Positions 45,848 through 54,594 of a stretch of DNA of 64,000 nucleotides are shown one piece after another (within the stretch, counting starts at the first letter, position 1; each line of letters opens with the position of its first letter). The stretch comes from Nocardioides sp. L-11A (lineage in GTDB: Bacteria > Actinomycetota > Actinomycetes > Propionibacteriales > Nocardioidaceae), in contig CP124680.1 of assembly GCA_029961745.1 (NCBI GenBank), positions 5,146,001 to 5,210,000 on the forward strand. The letters run 5' to 3'. The translations under genes were made by a program, and so were the position numbers. The notes beneath the pieces were generated by a model, which did no database searches, had not been told where the DNA came from, and worked only from the letters and a program-made list of their open reading frames with translations.

Positions 45848-46735
45848 TCAGGCTCGGACGAGCTGTCGTTCGCCGAAGATGCCCTGCGGCCGGAACACGA
45901 GGACGACCAGCAGGACGCCGAAGGTGATCGCGTCGCGGAAGCCGGACGAGATGTACTGCGCGCTCATCACCTCGAGCACCCCGATGGCGACACCGAGCAG
46001 GGCGGCGCCGCGGATGTCGCCGTACCCGCCGACGACGACCGCCGCGAAGCCCTTGAGCAGCAGCGCCTCCCCGATGCCGAACGAGACGTTGTTGTCGGAC
46101 AGCGCGGCGAGGATGCCGGCCAGCCCGGCGATCGCGGCGGCGAGGAAGGCCACGGCGATCAGGGTGCGGCGGGCGTTGACGCCGACGATGGTCGCCGAGC
46201 GCGGGTCGACCGAGACCGCCCGCACCGCCGCGCCGAAGCGACTGCGGGTGAGCAGCAGGTGGACGGCCGTCACGATCACGACGAGTGCGATCACGCTGAT
46301 CACCTGCGCCGGCAGGAGCAGCAGCCCGGCGACCCGGATCGGCTCGGTCGGGACCGACTCGGTCGGGTAGCTCGTCGCCGTCGGGCCGCTGAAGGCCTCG
46401 GCGAGGGTGAGCAGCACGATCCAGATGCCGATGCTGGCGATGATCGGCGCGAAGGTGCCGGCATTGCGCTTGCGCAGCGGCTCGAACGCGATCAGGTCGG
46501 CGGCCACGCCCAACGCACCGGCGAAGACGACGCCGAGGACGAGCGCGAGCCAGAAGCTGATCCCGTGCTCGAAGACCAGCCAGTACGACGACAGGGCGCC
46601 CCAGGTCGCGAACGTGCCGTGGGCGACGTTGAGGATGCCCATCTTGGCCAGGATCAGCGAGAACCCGACCGCGAAGAGCGCATAGATCGACCCGAGTGCG
46701 ATGCCGTTGAGCAGCTGTTGCATCAGCAGTTGCAC
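45848..46735 (-). CDS. Liv-type ABC permease (LivH-like), island
   Basis: A 295-aa permease: LLNGIALGSIYALFAVGFSL at the N-terminus and AVSVDPRSATIVGVNARRT loop. The GTG at 46735 has AGGAGG 9 bases upstream and is chosen over the ATG four codons in and a longer frame. No binding-protein gene is adjacent; the binding proteins at 50288 and 58608 probably serve it. Confidence 0.89.
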   Translation of the reverse strand: MQLLMQQLLNGIALGSIYALFAVGFSLILAKMGILNVAHGTFATWGALSSYWLVFEHGISFWLALVLGVVFAGALGVAADLIAFEPLRKRNAGTFAPIIASIGIWIVLLTLAEAFSGPTATSYPTESVPTEPIRVAGLLLLPAQVISVIALVVIVTAVHLLLTRSRFGAAVRAVSVDPRSATIVGVNARRTLIAVAFLAAAIAGLAGILAALSDNNVSFGIGEALLLKGFAAVVVGGYGDIRGAALLGVAIGVLEVMSAQYISSGFRDAITFGVLLVVLVFRPQGIFGERQLVRA

Positions 46736-46786
46736 GGAACGGTCCCTCCTTCTGGCGAGCGACGCCGAGTCCGGTCCCGTCGCTGA

Positions 46787-46804
46787 ATCAAGCGCTCGCT
46801 TGAA
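46787..46804. promoter_or_regulatory. Island operator, livH side
   Basis: ATCAAGCG-CT-CGCTTGAA: arms match at 7 of 8. It lies 52 bases upstream of the leftward livH-like GTG. Confidence 0.65.
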
Positions 46805-46845
46805 GTGCAAGTAAGCCACGTCACAACCGCCCTGTCAAGACGTGA

Positions 46846-46863
46846 ATCAAGCACTTGCTTAAA
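46846..46863. promoter_or_regulatory. Island operator, CoA-transferase side
   Basis: ATCAAGCA-CT-TGCTTAAA contains the KstR2 core ATCAAGCACTTGCT. It lies in the same divergent gap, 59 bp centre to centre from the other copy. Confidence 0.68.
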
Positions 46864-46976
46864 TCGGTTCCGCGGACTACGTTCGCCGATGCCCCGCGAC
46901 CACCGGTGAGCCCGGTGGACGACCCGAGAACGACCGCGGGAGCGACCCGCGACGACCGCGACAGGAGGTGGCGCTC

Positions 46977-48236
46977 GTGCCGCTGCCCACCCGCAGCACG
47001 CCGGCCGAGGCCGTGCGCCTGATCCCGCCCGGAGCCGCGATCGTGGCCTCCCCCGGGTGCGGGACGCCCGAGACCCTGCTCACCGAGCTGGGCGCCGCGG
47101 CCGACCTGCTGGACCGGCCGACGCTCTACTCCGGCCTGCAGCTCGGCGGCTACCCCTTCCTCGACGCCGCCGCCGCGGGCCTGCTGCGCTACCGCACCTG
47201 GCATCCCTACGGGCCTGCCCGCGCCGCACTGGCGCCCGGCAGCGTGGACTACGTCCCGGCACGCGGATCCGCCGTACCGGGGCTGCTCGACCAGTGGGAG
47301 ACCTCGGTCGCGCTGGTCCGGGTCTCCCCGCCCGACCGCAACGGCTGGTGCAGCCTCGGACCGTCCGCCAGCTATGTCTGCCACGCGGTCGCCCGCGCGG
47401 CGCTCGTCATCGCCGAGGTGGACCCGCTGACGCCCCGCACGACCGGCGACTCGATGCTCCACGTCTCGCAGCTCGACGTCCTGGTCGACGCCGGCACGCC
47501 GCCCTGCACCTTCCCCGCCGCCGTCCGCGACGAGGTCAGCGACCGGGTCGCGGCCCACGTGCTCGGCCTGCTGCCGCCCGAGCCGACCCTCCAGCTCGGC
47601 ATCGGCGCGATCCCCGAGGCGCTCACCGCCTTCCTCGCCGAGAGCGGCGTCGGGCCGGTGCGCATCGTCGGCATGGGCAACGACGCCATGGTCGACCTCT
47701 TCGAGCGCGGGCTGCTGCGCTGGACCGACACCGGCGAGACCCCCGCCATCTCCGCCGCCGAGCTGATGGGCACCCGCACGCTGATGGAGTTCGCCGACGG
47801 CAACCCCGCGATCGTCCTGCGCGACAGCCGCTTCGCCCACGCTCCGCGGGCGCTCGCCCGGATCCCGCGGCTGGTCGCGGTGAACTCGGCGATCGAGGTC
47901 GACCTCGCCGGCCAGGTCGGCTCCGAACTGGTCCGCAGCCGCCAGGTCTCCGGGATCGGCGGCAGCGCCGACTTCGTCGAGGCCGGTTTCGGCTCCGACG
48001 GCGGGCTGTCGGTGATCGCGCTCCCGTCGACGACCCCCGACGGCCGGCACAGCCGGATCGTGCCCCGCCTCGGCGCGGACGTCGTCTCGCTGGCGCGGCA
48101 CACCCCCGACGCTGTGGTCACGGAGTACGGCGTCGCCTGGCTCCGCGGCCGCACCGAGGCCGAGCGCATCGAGGCCCTCGTGGCCGTCGCGCACCCCGAC
48201 CACCGGGACGGCCTGCTCACCACCACCGAACCCTGA
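46977..48236 (+). CDS. Acetyl-CoA hydrolase/transferase-family CoA-transferase
   Basis: A 419-aa class I-like CoA-transferase related to 4-hydroxybutyrate CoA-transferase. Visible motifs: LQLGIGAIPEAL, NSAIEVDLAGQVGSE (candidate catalytic Glu) and SGIGGSADFVEAG (the GxGGxxDF motif). The GTG at 46977 has AGGAGG 8 bases before it, better than the GTG at 46968. It would move CoA between acids of the pathway. First gene of a four-gene rightward unit. Confidence 0.85.
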   Translation: MPLPTRSTPAEAVRLIPPGAAIVASPGCGTPETLLTELGAAADLLDRPTLYSGLQLGGYPFLDAAAAGLLRYRTWHPYGPARAALAPGSVDYVPARGSAVPGLLDQWETSVALVRVSPPDRNGWCSLGPSASYVCHAVARAALVIAEVDPLTPRTTGDSMLHVSQLDVLVDAGTPPCTFPAAVRDEVSDRVAAHVLGLLPPEPTLQLGIGAIPEALTAFLAESGVGPVRIVGMGNDAMVDLFERGLLRWTDTGETPAISAAELMGTRTLMEFADGNPAIVLRDSRFAHAPRALARIPRLVAVNSAIEVDLAGQVGSELVRSRQVSGIGGSADFVEAGFGSDGGLSVIALPSTTPDGRHSRIVPRLGADVVSLARHTPDAVVTEYGVAWLRGRTEAERIEALVAVAHPDHRDGLLTTTEP

Positions 48237-48253
48237 CGGAGCCAGGAGGCACC

Positions 48254-48739
48254 ATGACCGTCCACACCCGCCGCGGCCGCTACTACGAGGAGATGATCCC
48301 GGGCGACGTGTTCAAGCACGAGCCCGGACGCACCATCACCGAGGCCGACAACGTGCTGTTCTGCAGCCTGACCCTCAACACCCAGACCCTGCACCTCGAC
48401 GCGGTGAAGTCGGCCGAGTCGGAGTTCGGCCAGCGGCTGGTCAACAGCCTGCTCACGCTGGGCATCGTGTGCAGCATCGGCGTACCGGACCTCACGCAGA
48501 AGACGACGATCGCCAACCTCGGCTTCCAGCAGATCGCCTTCCCCGCGCCCGTCTTCATCGGCGACACGCTCTACTGCGAGACCGAGATCAAGGACCGTCG
48601 GCCGTCGGCGTCCCGGCCGGGGCAGGGCATCGTCACGCTCGAGCACCGCGGCCTCAACCAGGACGGCGTCGTGGTGTGCACGGCGGTGCGCTCCGCCCTC
48701 GTGAAGTTCCTCCCCGAGGGCGAGACCGCGCTCGCCTGA
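48254..48739 (+). CDS. MaoC-type hydratase
   Basis: A 161-aa hotdog hydratase: EADNVLFCSLTLNTQTLHLD is the hydratase-2 motif region, with the usual Asp/His reduced to an N-T-Q-T-L-H form. Likely hydrates a 2-enoyl-CoA. The ATG has CAGGAGG upstream; the long frame before it is a shadow of the CoA-transferase gene. Confidence 0.82.
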   Translation: MTVHTRRGRYYEEMIPGDVFKHEPGRTITEADNVLFCSLTLNTQTLHLDAVKSAESEFGQRLVNSLLTLGIVCSIGVPDLTQKTTIANLGFQQIAFPAPVFIGDTLYCETEIKDRRPSASRPGQGIVTLEHRGLNQDGVVVCTAVRSALVKFLPEGETALA

Positions 48740-48757
48740 CCCGATCGGAGGACCGGC

Positions 48758-49291
48758 ATGACCACTCCCCTCACCACCCCCGATCCGGCCACGGAGCTCG
48801 CGGCCCGACTGCAGCGCCTGGAGCGCCTGGAGCGGCGGATCACCGAACTCGAGAGCGTGCGTGCGATCGAGGCCCTCGCCAGCCGCTACCACACGCTGTG
48901 CGACGGCGGCTGGGCCGGGCCGAGCCATGCCGACGTCGACGCGCTCGCCGACCTCTGGCTGCCCGACGGCGTCTACTGCATCAACGCCGCCCGGCCACCG
49001 TGCCGCGGCCGAGCCGAGATCCGCGAGCAGTTCGTCCGGCTGCGGACGTCCATGCCGTGGATCCTGCACACCTTCACCAACAGCGAGATCGACGTCGCCG
49101 ACGACGGCGACCGGGCGACCGGGACCTTCAAGGGCATCGCCTACTACCGGCGCGACGCGGGCAGCCACGTCGTGGTCGGCACCTACGTCGGCGAGTTCGT
49201 GCGCACCGCCGACGGATGGCGGTTCGCCTCCTGGGTCGCGGACCTGGCACACGGCTCCGTGCTGACGCCGCCGACGGAGGAGGAGGGATGA
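48758..49291 (+). CDS. SnoaL-like (NTF2-fold) protein
   Basis: A 177-aa SnoaL/ketosteroid-isomerase-fold protein. It starts with a short coiled coil (LAARLQRLERLERRITELES), then ALASRYHTLCDGGW and LHTFTNSEIDVADDGDRATG. Resembles aromatic-ring dioxygenase-associated SnoaL proteins; no catalytic assignment. The stop overlaps the LLM start (ATGA). Confidence 0.78.
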   Translation: MTTPLTTPDPATELAARLQRLERLERRITELESVRAIEALASRYHTLCDGGWAGPSHADVDALADLWLPDGVYCINAARPPCRGRAEIREQFVRLRTSMPWILHTFTNSEIDVADDGDRATGTFKGIAYYRRDAGSHVVVGTYVGEFVRTADGWRFASWVADLAHGSVLTPPTEEEG

Positions 49292-50163
49292 GCCTGCCGA
49301 GCGGACGCTGGGGCGCCTGGTCCAGCGCGCTCCGGCTGCGCGAGAGCGCCGCGGCCCAGGACGCCGCGGCGGCGCTGGAGGAGGCGGGCTGCTCGGCGCT
49401 GTGGATGACCGGTGGGCTCGGCGATCCCTTCCCGCGCGTGACGGAGCTGCTCGCGGCGACGTCCCGCATCGTGGTCGCCACCGGGATCCTGAGCATCTGG
49501 ACGATGCCGGCCGACGAGGTCGCGACCGCGGTCCGCGCGCTGCCGGACCCCGACCGGTTCCTGCTCGGGCTCGGGGTCAGCCACGCCCAGCTGGTCGACC
49601 ACGCCGACCCGGGCCGCTACCGGCGGCCGCTGAGCCGGATGCGCGCCTACCTCGACGAGCTCGACGCCGCCGGCGGTCCCGACGCCGGCGACCGGGTCCT
49701 GGCGGCCCTCGGCCCCCGGATGCTCGACCTCGCCGCCACCCGGGCCGCCGGCGCGCATCCGTACCTGACGACGCCGGAGCACACCTCCCTCGCCCGGACG
49801 GCACTCGGCCCGGCGGCGTACCTCGCGCCGACGCAGATGGTGGTCCTCGAGGCGGACCCCGAGCTCGCCCGGAGCGCCGCCCGTCGTCACCTCGCGATGT
49901 ACCTCGGCCAGCCGAACTACCGCTCCAGCTGGGAGCGTCTCGGCTTCACCGAGGAGGACGCCGCGCACGGCGGCTCGGACCGCCTCATCGACGCCCTCGT
50001 CGCCTGGGGCGAGCCCGAGCGGGTGGCCGAGCGGCTCCACGAGCACGTCGCCGCCGGTGCCGACCACGTCTGTCTGCAGGTGCTCGACCGGCAGGCCGGC
50101 TGGAAGGACCAGGCCCTCCCGGTCGCCGACTGGCAGCGCCTCCTTGCCGCCCTCGCCGCCTGA
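49288..50163 (+). CDS. LLM-class F420-dependent oxidoreductase
   Basis: A 291-aa luciferase-like barrel: EEAGCSALWMTGGLGDPFPR, ATGILSIWTMPADEVA and FLLGLGVSHAQLV are typical of one F420-dependent LLM subfamily. The ATG overlaps the SnoaL stop. Last gene of the rightward unit; a strong hairpin follows. Confidence 0.83.
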   Translation: MSLPSGRWGAWSSALRLRESAAAQDAAAALEEAGCSALWMTGGLGDPFPRVTELLAATSRIVVATGILSIWTMPADEVATAVRALPDPDRFLLGLGVSHAQLVDHADPGRYRRPLSRMRAYLDELDAAGGPDAGDRVLAALGPRMLDLAATRAAGAHPYLTTPEHTSLARTALGPAAYLAPTQMVVLEADPELARSAARRHLAMYLGQPNYRSSWERLGFTEEDAAHGGSDRLIDALVAWGEPERVAERLHEHVAAGADHVCLQVLDRQAGWKDQALPVADWQRLLAALAA

Positions 50164-50186
50164 TCCGGCCCGCCCCCGATCCAGAT

Positions 50187-50216
50187 CGACCCGGCGCGTT
50201 TGAACGCGCCGGGTCG
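50187..50216. terminator. Bidirectional terminator-like hairpin
   Basis: CGACCCGGCGCGTT (50187-50200) and AACGCGCCGGGTCG (50203-50216) are perfect 14-bp arms with a 2-base centre, just after the LLM gene and before the convergent binding-protein gene. Confidence 0.6.
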
Positions 50217-50281
50217 GCGTCTCTCAGGCGTTCAGATGCGCCGGTTCGGCGTCTCTCAGACGTTCAGATGCGCCGGGTCGG
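50207..50281. repeat. 32-bp tandem repeat, 2.3 copies
   Basis: Units at 50207-50238 and 50239-50270 differ at two positions; a partial third unit runs to 50281. Each holds GCGTCTCTCAG(G/A)CGTTCAG. It overlaps the right arm of the hairpin. Confidence 0.8.
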
Positions 50282-50287
50282 TGGGAA

Positions 50288-51448
50288 TCAGGCGGACCAC
50301 GGGGCGAGCGAGCCGCCCTCACCCCAGACCAGGTACTGCCCGGGCTCCTCGACCTCGGCCTGGCCGTCGGCGTAGCTCAACGAGCCGTAGACCGAGACCT
50401 GCTCCTCGACCGCGGTGAGCGCCGCGGCGACCTTCTCCGGGTCACCGCTGCCGGCGTCGCGGATGGCGGTGGCGACCAGCCACATGGCGGTGTAGCCCTG
50501 GGCGGCGAACATGTCGGGCGCCGCGCCGTACTCCTCCTCGTACGCGGCCGCGAACTCCGCGCCCTCGTCGTTGACGGTGAAGGCGGCGCTGAACGGGGTC
50601 GGGAAGATCGTGCCGGCCAGGTCGCCGCCGGACGCGTCGTACGCCGCCCGGCTGTCGGCCCCGACATTGGAGACGATGGGCTTGTCGTAGCCGCGGCTGC
50701 GCAGCGCCTTCGCGAGGTTCGCGGTCGAGGAGCCGATGGTGCTGGCGACCACGACGTCGGGATCGATGCTGGCGATCTCGGTCGCGACGGCGGTGAAGGA
50801 CGTCTCGGCGGTGCCGACCCGGATCGTCTTGGCCAGGTCGACGCCGTTGCGCTCCAGTCCGGCCTCGTAGACCGCGGCGTCCTGCACCATGGCGTCGTTG
50901 TCGTCGTTGACGACCATGACGGCGTCGGCGAAGTCGCCCGCCGGCAGCACGGTGTCGAGGAACTGGTCGTACATCCCGCCGGGCGCCGAGGGCACCTCGA
51001 AGGGCCGGAACAGGTACGGCGGATCGGCCAGGTCGTCGAGGATGGAGACGGTCACGACGCCGGGCACGGTGCTCTCCCGCAGCAGCGGCGACAGCGCACC
51101 GGCCTCGCCGCCGAGGGTGCAGCAGAGCACGGCGGAGGCGTCGTCGGCCTCGAGCTGGCGGTAGGCGGCGATCGCCTTGCCCGGGTCGCCCGCGGTGTCG
51201 ACGATCTCCAGCTCGATCTGCGAGCCGTCGCCGAGGAAGTCGCTCTCGTTGATCTCCGCGACGGCGAGCTCGATCCCCTGCGCCACCGGCTTGCCGGCGA
51301 AGGCGCCGGCGCCGGACTGCACGATCGGCGCCCCGACGAGGTACGTCGTGGCGCCGCCCTCGTCGTCCGAGGAGGAGCATCCCGCGAGGACGCTGCCGGC
51401 GACGGCGAGGGCGGTCAGGGCTCCGGCGGTGCGGACGGCTCGGCGCAT
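50288..51448 (-). CDS. ABC substrate-binding lipoprotein, island copy 1
   Basis: A 386-aa Liv-type binding protein with lipobox LAGC (C24) and start YLVGAPIVQSGAGAFAGKPV. It is a clear paralogue of the protein at 58608 (shared EIN-SDFLGDG, VLCC, PPY-RP, YDQF-DTV-PA). Unlinked to the livHMGF-like genes but in the same operator set. Last gene of the long leftward unit. Confidence 0.88.
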   Translation of the reverse strand: MRRAVRTAGALTALAVAGSVLAGCSSSDDEGGATTYLVGAPIVQSGAGAFAGKPVAQGIELAVAEINESDFLGDGSQIELEIVDTAGDPGKAIAAYRQLEADDASAVLCCTLGGEAGALSPLLRESTVPGVVTVSILDDLADPPYLFRPFEVPSAPGGMYDQFLDTVLPAGDFADAVMVVNDDNDAMVQDAAVYEAGLERNGVDLAKTIRVGTAETSFTAVATEIASIDPDVVVASTIGSSTANLAKALRSRGYDKPIVSNVGADSRAAYDASGGDLAGTIFPTPFSAAFTVNDEGAEFAAAYEEEYGAAPDMFAAQGYTAMWLVATAIRDAGSGDPEKVAAALTAVEEQVSVYGSLSYADGQAEVEEPGQYLVWGEGGSLAPWSA

Positions 51449-51488
51449 GGGTGGATCTCCTGTCGGGTGGAGCTCGGGAGTGGGGAGC

Positions 51489-52658
51489 TCAGAGGGTGGC
51501 TGCGCTGCCGAGCACGAGCGTGCCGGAGCTCATGAACATGCCGCCGACGCCGGTGCAGACGCTGACGTCGACGCCGTCGACCTGGGCGGGAGCGGTGCCG
51601 CGGACCTGACGCACGGACTCCTGGATGGCGAACATGCCGTACATCCCGGTGTGGGTGTAGGACAGGCCGCCGCCGTTGGTGTTCATCGGCAGGCTGCCAC
51701 CCGGGGCGGTGTGGCCGTCCTCGATGAATGCCGGCGCCTCTCCCCGGCCGACGAAGCCGAGGTCCTCGAGGCCGTAGACCGGGACGTGTGCGAAGGCGTC
51801 GTAGATCATCAGGTGGTCGACGTCGGCGTGCGCGACGCCCGACTGGGCGAGGGCACGCTCGCCGCCGATGCGGATCGCCCGCGACGACGTGAGGCTCTCC
51901 AGGCCGGAGACGACCGACGACTCGCTGGACTCGCCGGCGCCGAGGACGTAGACGGGCGGCTGGGGCAGGTCGAGCGAGCGGGCCCGCTCGGCCGAGGTGA
52001 GCACGAGCGCACCGCCACCGTCGGTGACCAGGCAGCAGTGCAGCAGGTGCACCGGATCGGCGATGACGGGTGAGGCGAAGACGTCCTCGACGGTGATCGG
52101 GTCGCGCAGCTTGGCGCGCGGGTTCATGGCGGCCCACTGGCGCTGCACGACGGGCACCAGCGCGAGCTGCTCACGGGTCATGCCGTACTCCGCCATGTAG
52201 CGGCGCACGCCCATCGGGAACAGCGACGGCGCACCCACCGGTCCGTGCGGCACCTCCAGCTGCCCCATGAACGACTGCGGCGCGGGCGCCCACGGCGTCA
52301 TGCCGATCCGCGAGCGGCCGGACTCGCCGTGGGTGACCAGCACCGTCTCGCACAGGCCCGCGCTGATCGCGGCCATGGCGTGCCGCACGTGCAGCATGTA
52401 CGACGAGCCGCCGACGTTGGTGCCGTCGAGGTACTCCGGAACGATGCCCAGGTAGTCGGCGACGTCATTGGGCAGCTCGCCGGCCGAGGCGACGCCGTCG
52501 ACGTCGGCGGGGGTGAGGCCGCAGTCGGCCAGCGCGTTGAGCGCGGCGTCGACGTGCAGCTCCAGGGCGGACTTGTCGGGGATCTTCCCCAGGTCGGTGC
52601 TCTCGGCGGCGCCGACGATCGCGATCGCCCCGCGCAGGCCGGCTCCACGCGCGCTCAT
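51489..52658 (-). CDS. Ltp-type thiolase-like protein (possible aldolase)
   Basis: A 389-aa thiolase fold of the lipid-transfer-protein group. The nucleophile block reads TNVGGSSYML with no Cys. LHCCLVTDGGGAL, MIYDAFAHVPVYGLEDLGFV and MNTNGGGLSY are similar to Ltp2, which acts with a DUF35 partner as a retro-aldolase in steroid side-chain degradation. Its start overlaps the stop of a DUF35 gene (ATGA), as expected for such a pair. Thiolase activity is unlikely without the Cys. Confidence 0.82.
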   Translation of the reverse strand: MSARGAGLRGAIAIVGAAESTDLGKIPDKSALELHVDAALNALADCGLTPADVDGVASAGELPNDVADYLGIVPEYLDGTNVGGSSYMLHVRHAMAAISAGLCETVLVTHGESGRSRIGMTPWAPAPQSFMGQLEVPHGPVGAPSLFPMGVRRYMAEYGMTREQLALVPVVQRQWAAMNPRAKLRDPITVEDVFASPVIADPVHLLHCCLVTDGGGALVLTSAERARSLDLPQPPVYVLGAGESSESSVVSGLESLTSSRAIRIGGERALAQSGVAHADVDHLMIYDAFAHVPVYGLEDLGFVGRGEAPAFIEDGHTAPGGSLPMNTNGGGLSYTHTGMYGMFAIQESVRQVRGTAPAQVDGVDVSVCTGVGGMFMSSGTLVLGSAATL

Positions 52659-53050
52659 CGGCCGGCCTCCTTGAGCTCGAAGCAGACGACGCGGCGCTCG
52701 CCGCGCTCCTCGAAGGCCACCCGCACGGGCGCGTCGACCTCCAGCCGGTCGGGTGCGTCGGTGCGGACGATCCCGGTCAGGCGCGGCCCCTCCGCGAGCG
52801 CGACGACACCGAGGGCGTACGGCGCCTCGAACCCCGCCGGGGCACGGTGGTTGACGACGAACGACAGCAGGACGCCGGTGCCCGCCGCCGGGATCAGCTC
52901 GACCGCGCGGGCACCGCAGCGCGGGCAGCTGCTGCGCGGGTGGAGGAAGAACGAGGCGCACGCCGTGCAGCGGGGCACGGTCAGCTCACCGGCGTCGATC
53001 CGGTCGAACCACTCCTGGGTGTCCGGGGTGGGCAGCGGAACGGGTTTCAC
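52655..53050 (-). CDS. DUF35 OB-fold zinc-ribbon protein
   Basis: A 131-aa protein: N-terminal zinc ribbon (CTAC at ~33-36, CPRC at ~48-51) and a C-terminal OB fold (GVLLSFVVNHRAPAGF, YALGVVAL). DUF35 proteins act as partners of Ltp thiolases or aldolases. GTG at 53050 has AGGAAG 8 bases upstream; a GTG at 53059 overlapping the ligase stop is possible. Confidence 0.82.
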   Translation of the reverse strand: MKPVPLPTPDTQEWFDRIDAGELTVPRCTACASFFLHPRSSCPRCGARAVELIPAAGTGVLLSFVVNHRAPAGFEAPYALGVVALAEGPRLTGIVRTDAPDRLEVDAPVRVAFEERGERRVVCFELKEAGR

Positions 53051-53055
53051 GGAGT

Positions 53056-54594
53056 TCACTTCCTGACGAGATCGGGCAGCAGGTGCTTGCGGAGCTTGCC
53101 GTTGGCGCCGCGGGGCAGCTCGGCGACGACCTGGTACTGGCGCGGCACCTTGTAGCGCGCGAGCCGGTCGTGGAGGAAGGGCGCGAGCTGGCCGGCGACG
53201 TCGTCGCCGTACAGCGGGGAGCCGGGCACGACCTGGAGGACGGCGCAGGAGAGCTCGCCCCACTCCGGGTCGGGCAGGCCGACCACACCGGCGTCCTGGA
53301 TGTCGGGGTGCTCCAGCAGGGCCGCCTCGACCTCGGCGGGATAGATGTTGACCCCGCCGCTGACGATGACCTCGGCCGAGCGGCCGAGCAGGAAGAGGTA
53401 GCCGTCCTCGTCGAGGTGGCCCAGGTCGCCGACGGTGACGAAGTCGCCCACCCGGCCGGCCTGGGTCTTCGCGTCGTCGCCGCGGTACTCGAAGGCGTGC
53501 GCGCCCATCCGGAGGTAGACGGCACCGTCGGTGCCGGTCGGGACCTCCGTACCGTGCTCGTCGAGGATCCGGACCTCGGCGCCGGGTTGGGGACGGCCGA
53601 CGCTGCCGGGCCGCTCCAGCCACTCCGCACTCGAGATGGCGGTGCCGGCGGCCTCGGTCGCGCCGTAGTACTCCCAGACGACCGGGCCGAACCACGCGAT
53701 GACCGCGCGCTTCACCGACGGGGGGCAGGGCCCGGCGCCGTGCACCAGGTTGCGCATGCTGCCGACGTCGTACGCCGCCCGGGTCTCCTCGGGAAGGCGC
53801 AGCAGCCGGTGCAGCTGGGTCGGCACCATGTGCGTCGTCGTGACCCGGTGCTCCTGGATCAGCCGGAGCACCTGCTCCGCGTCGAAGCGGCTCGTCAGCA
53901 CCACCGCGTGGCCGTAGTGCAGGGAGGTGACGGCGAGACCGCTCACCGCGGTGTGGCTGAGCGGCGAGGTCACGAGATGGACGCCGTCGTCGAGCGGGGT
54001 GATGCCGAACATGCCGAGCTGCCAGGCCGCGCCGGCCGCGAACACGTCGTCCGGGTCGCCCTCCGGCAGTCGGCGCAGCACGCCCTTCGGGCGGCCCGTG
54101 GTGCCGGAGGTGTAGCCGAGGTAGGAGCCGGGCGTGCGGTTCTCGACCGGTCCCGTGGGCACCCCGGCGACCTCGGTGGTGAGGTCGCGGAAGCCGTCGG
54201 CCGCGCCGAAGGCGAGGCGGCGCTCGGCCGGCAGTCCCACCGTGTCGGCCGCCGCGCGCACGGTGTCGGCGTACGCGAGCGAGCAGAGCACGGCCACCGG
54301 GCCGGCGTCCTCGACGATATGGCCGACCTCGGTCGTGGTGAGCGCCGTGTTGATCGGCACGTAGTAGGCGCCGGCCTGCTGGCAGGCGAGCACCAGCGCG
54401 ATCGCCCACGACTCGTTGGCGACCACCCCGACGACGCGGTCGCCCCGGTCGAGGCCGAGGTCGCGCAGCAGCCGTGCGGTGGCGTTGGCCCGGGCCAGCA
54501 GCTCCCCGCGGGTGACGGTGGCGCCGTCCGGCTCGACGACCGCGCGGGCCGCGGGGTCGGCGGCGGCCAGGCGCCAGAAGCCCAGCTCGCTCAT
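53056..54594 (-). CDS. Acyl-CoA ligase (AMP-forming)
   Basis: A 512-aa ligase: GYTSGTTGRPKGVLRR, WEYYGATEAAG, VGDLGHLDEDGYLFLLGRSA, and C-terminal ELPRGANGKLRKHLL with the catalytic Lys. The start overlaps the preceding stop (ATGA). Third ligase of the island. Confidence 0.88.
   Translation of the reverse strand: MSELGFWRLAAADPAARAVVEPDGATVTRGELLARANATARLLRDLGLDRGDRVVGVVANESWAIALVLACQQAGAYYVPINTALTTTEVGHIVEDAGPVAVLCSLAYADTVRAAADTVGLPAERRLAFGAADGFRDLTTEVAGVPTGPVENRTPGSYLGYTSGTTGRPKGVLRRLPEGDPDDVFAAGAAWQLGMFGITPLDDGVHLVTSPLSHTAVSGLAVTSLHYGHAVVLTSRFDAEQVLRLIQEHRVTTTHMVPTQLHRLLRLPEETRAAYDVGSMRNLVHGAGPCPPSVKRAVIAWFGPVVWEYYGATEAAGTAISSAEWLERPGSVGRPQPGAEVRILDEHGTEVPTGTDGAVYLRMGAHAFEYRGDDAKTQAGRVGDFVTVGDLGHLDEDGYLFLLGRSAEVIVSGGVNIYPAEVEAALLEHPDIQDAGVVGLPDPEWGELSCAVLQVVPGSPLYGDDVAGQLAPFLHDRLARYKVPRQYQVVAELPRGANGKLRKHLLPDLVRK

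Noticed and set aside
50207..50281. CRISPR array
   Set aside because: Repeats are directly adjacent without spacers and no cas gene is nearby.
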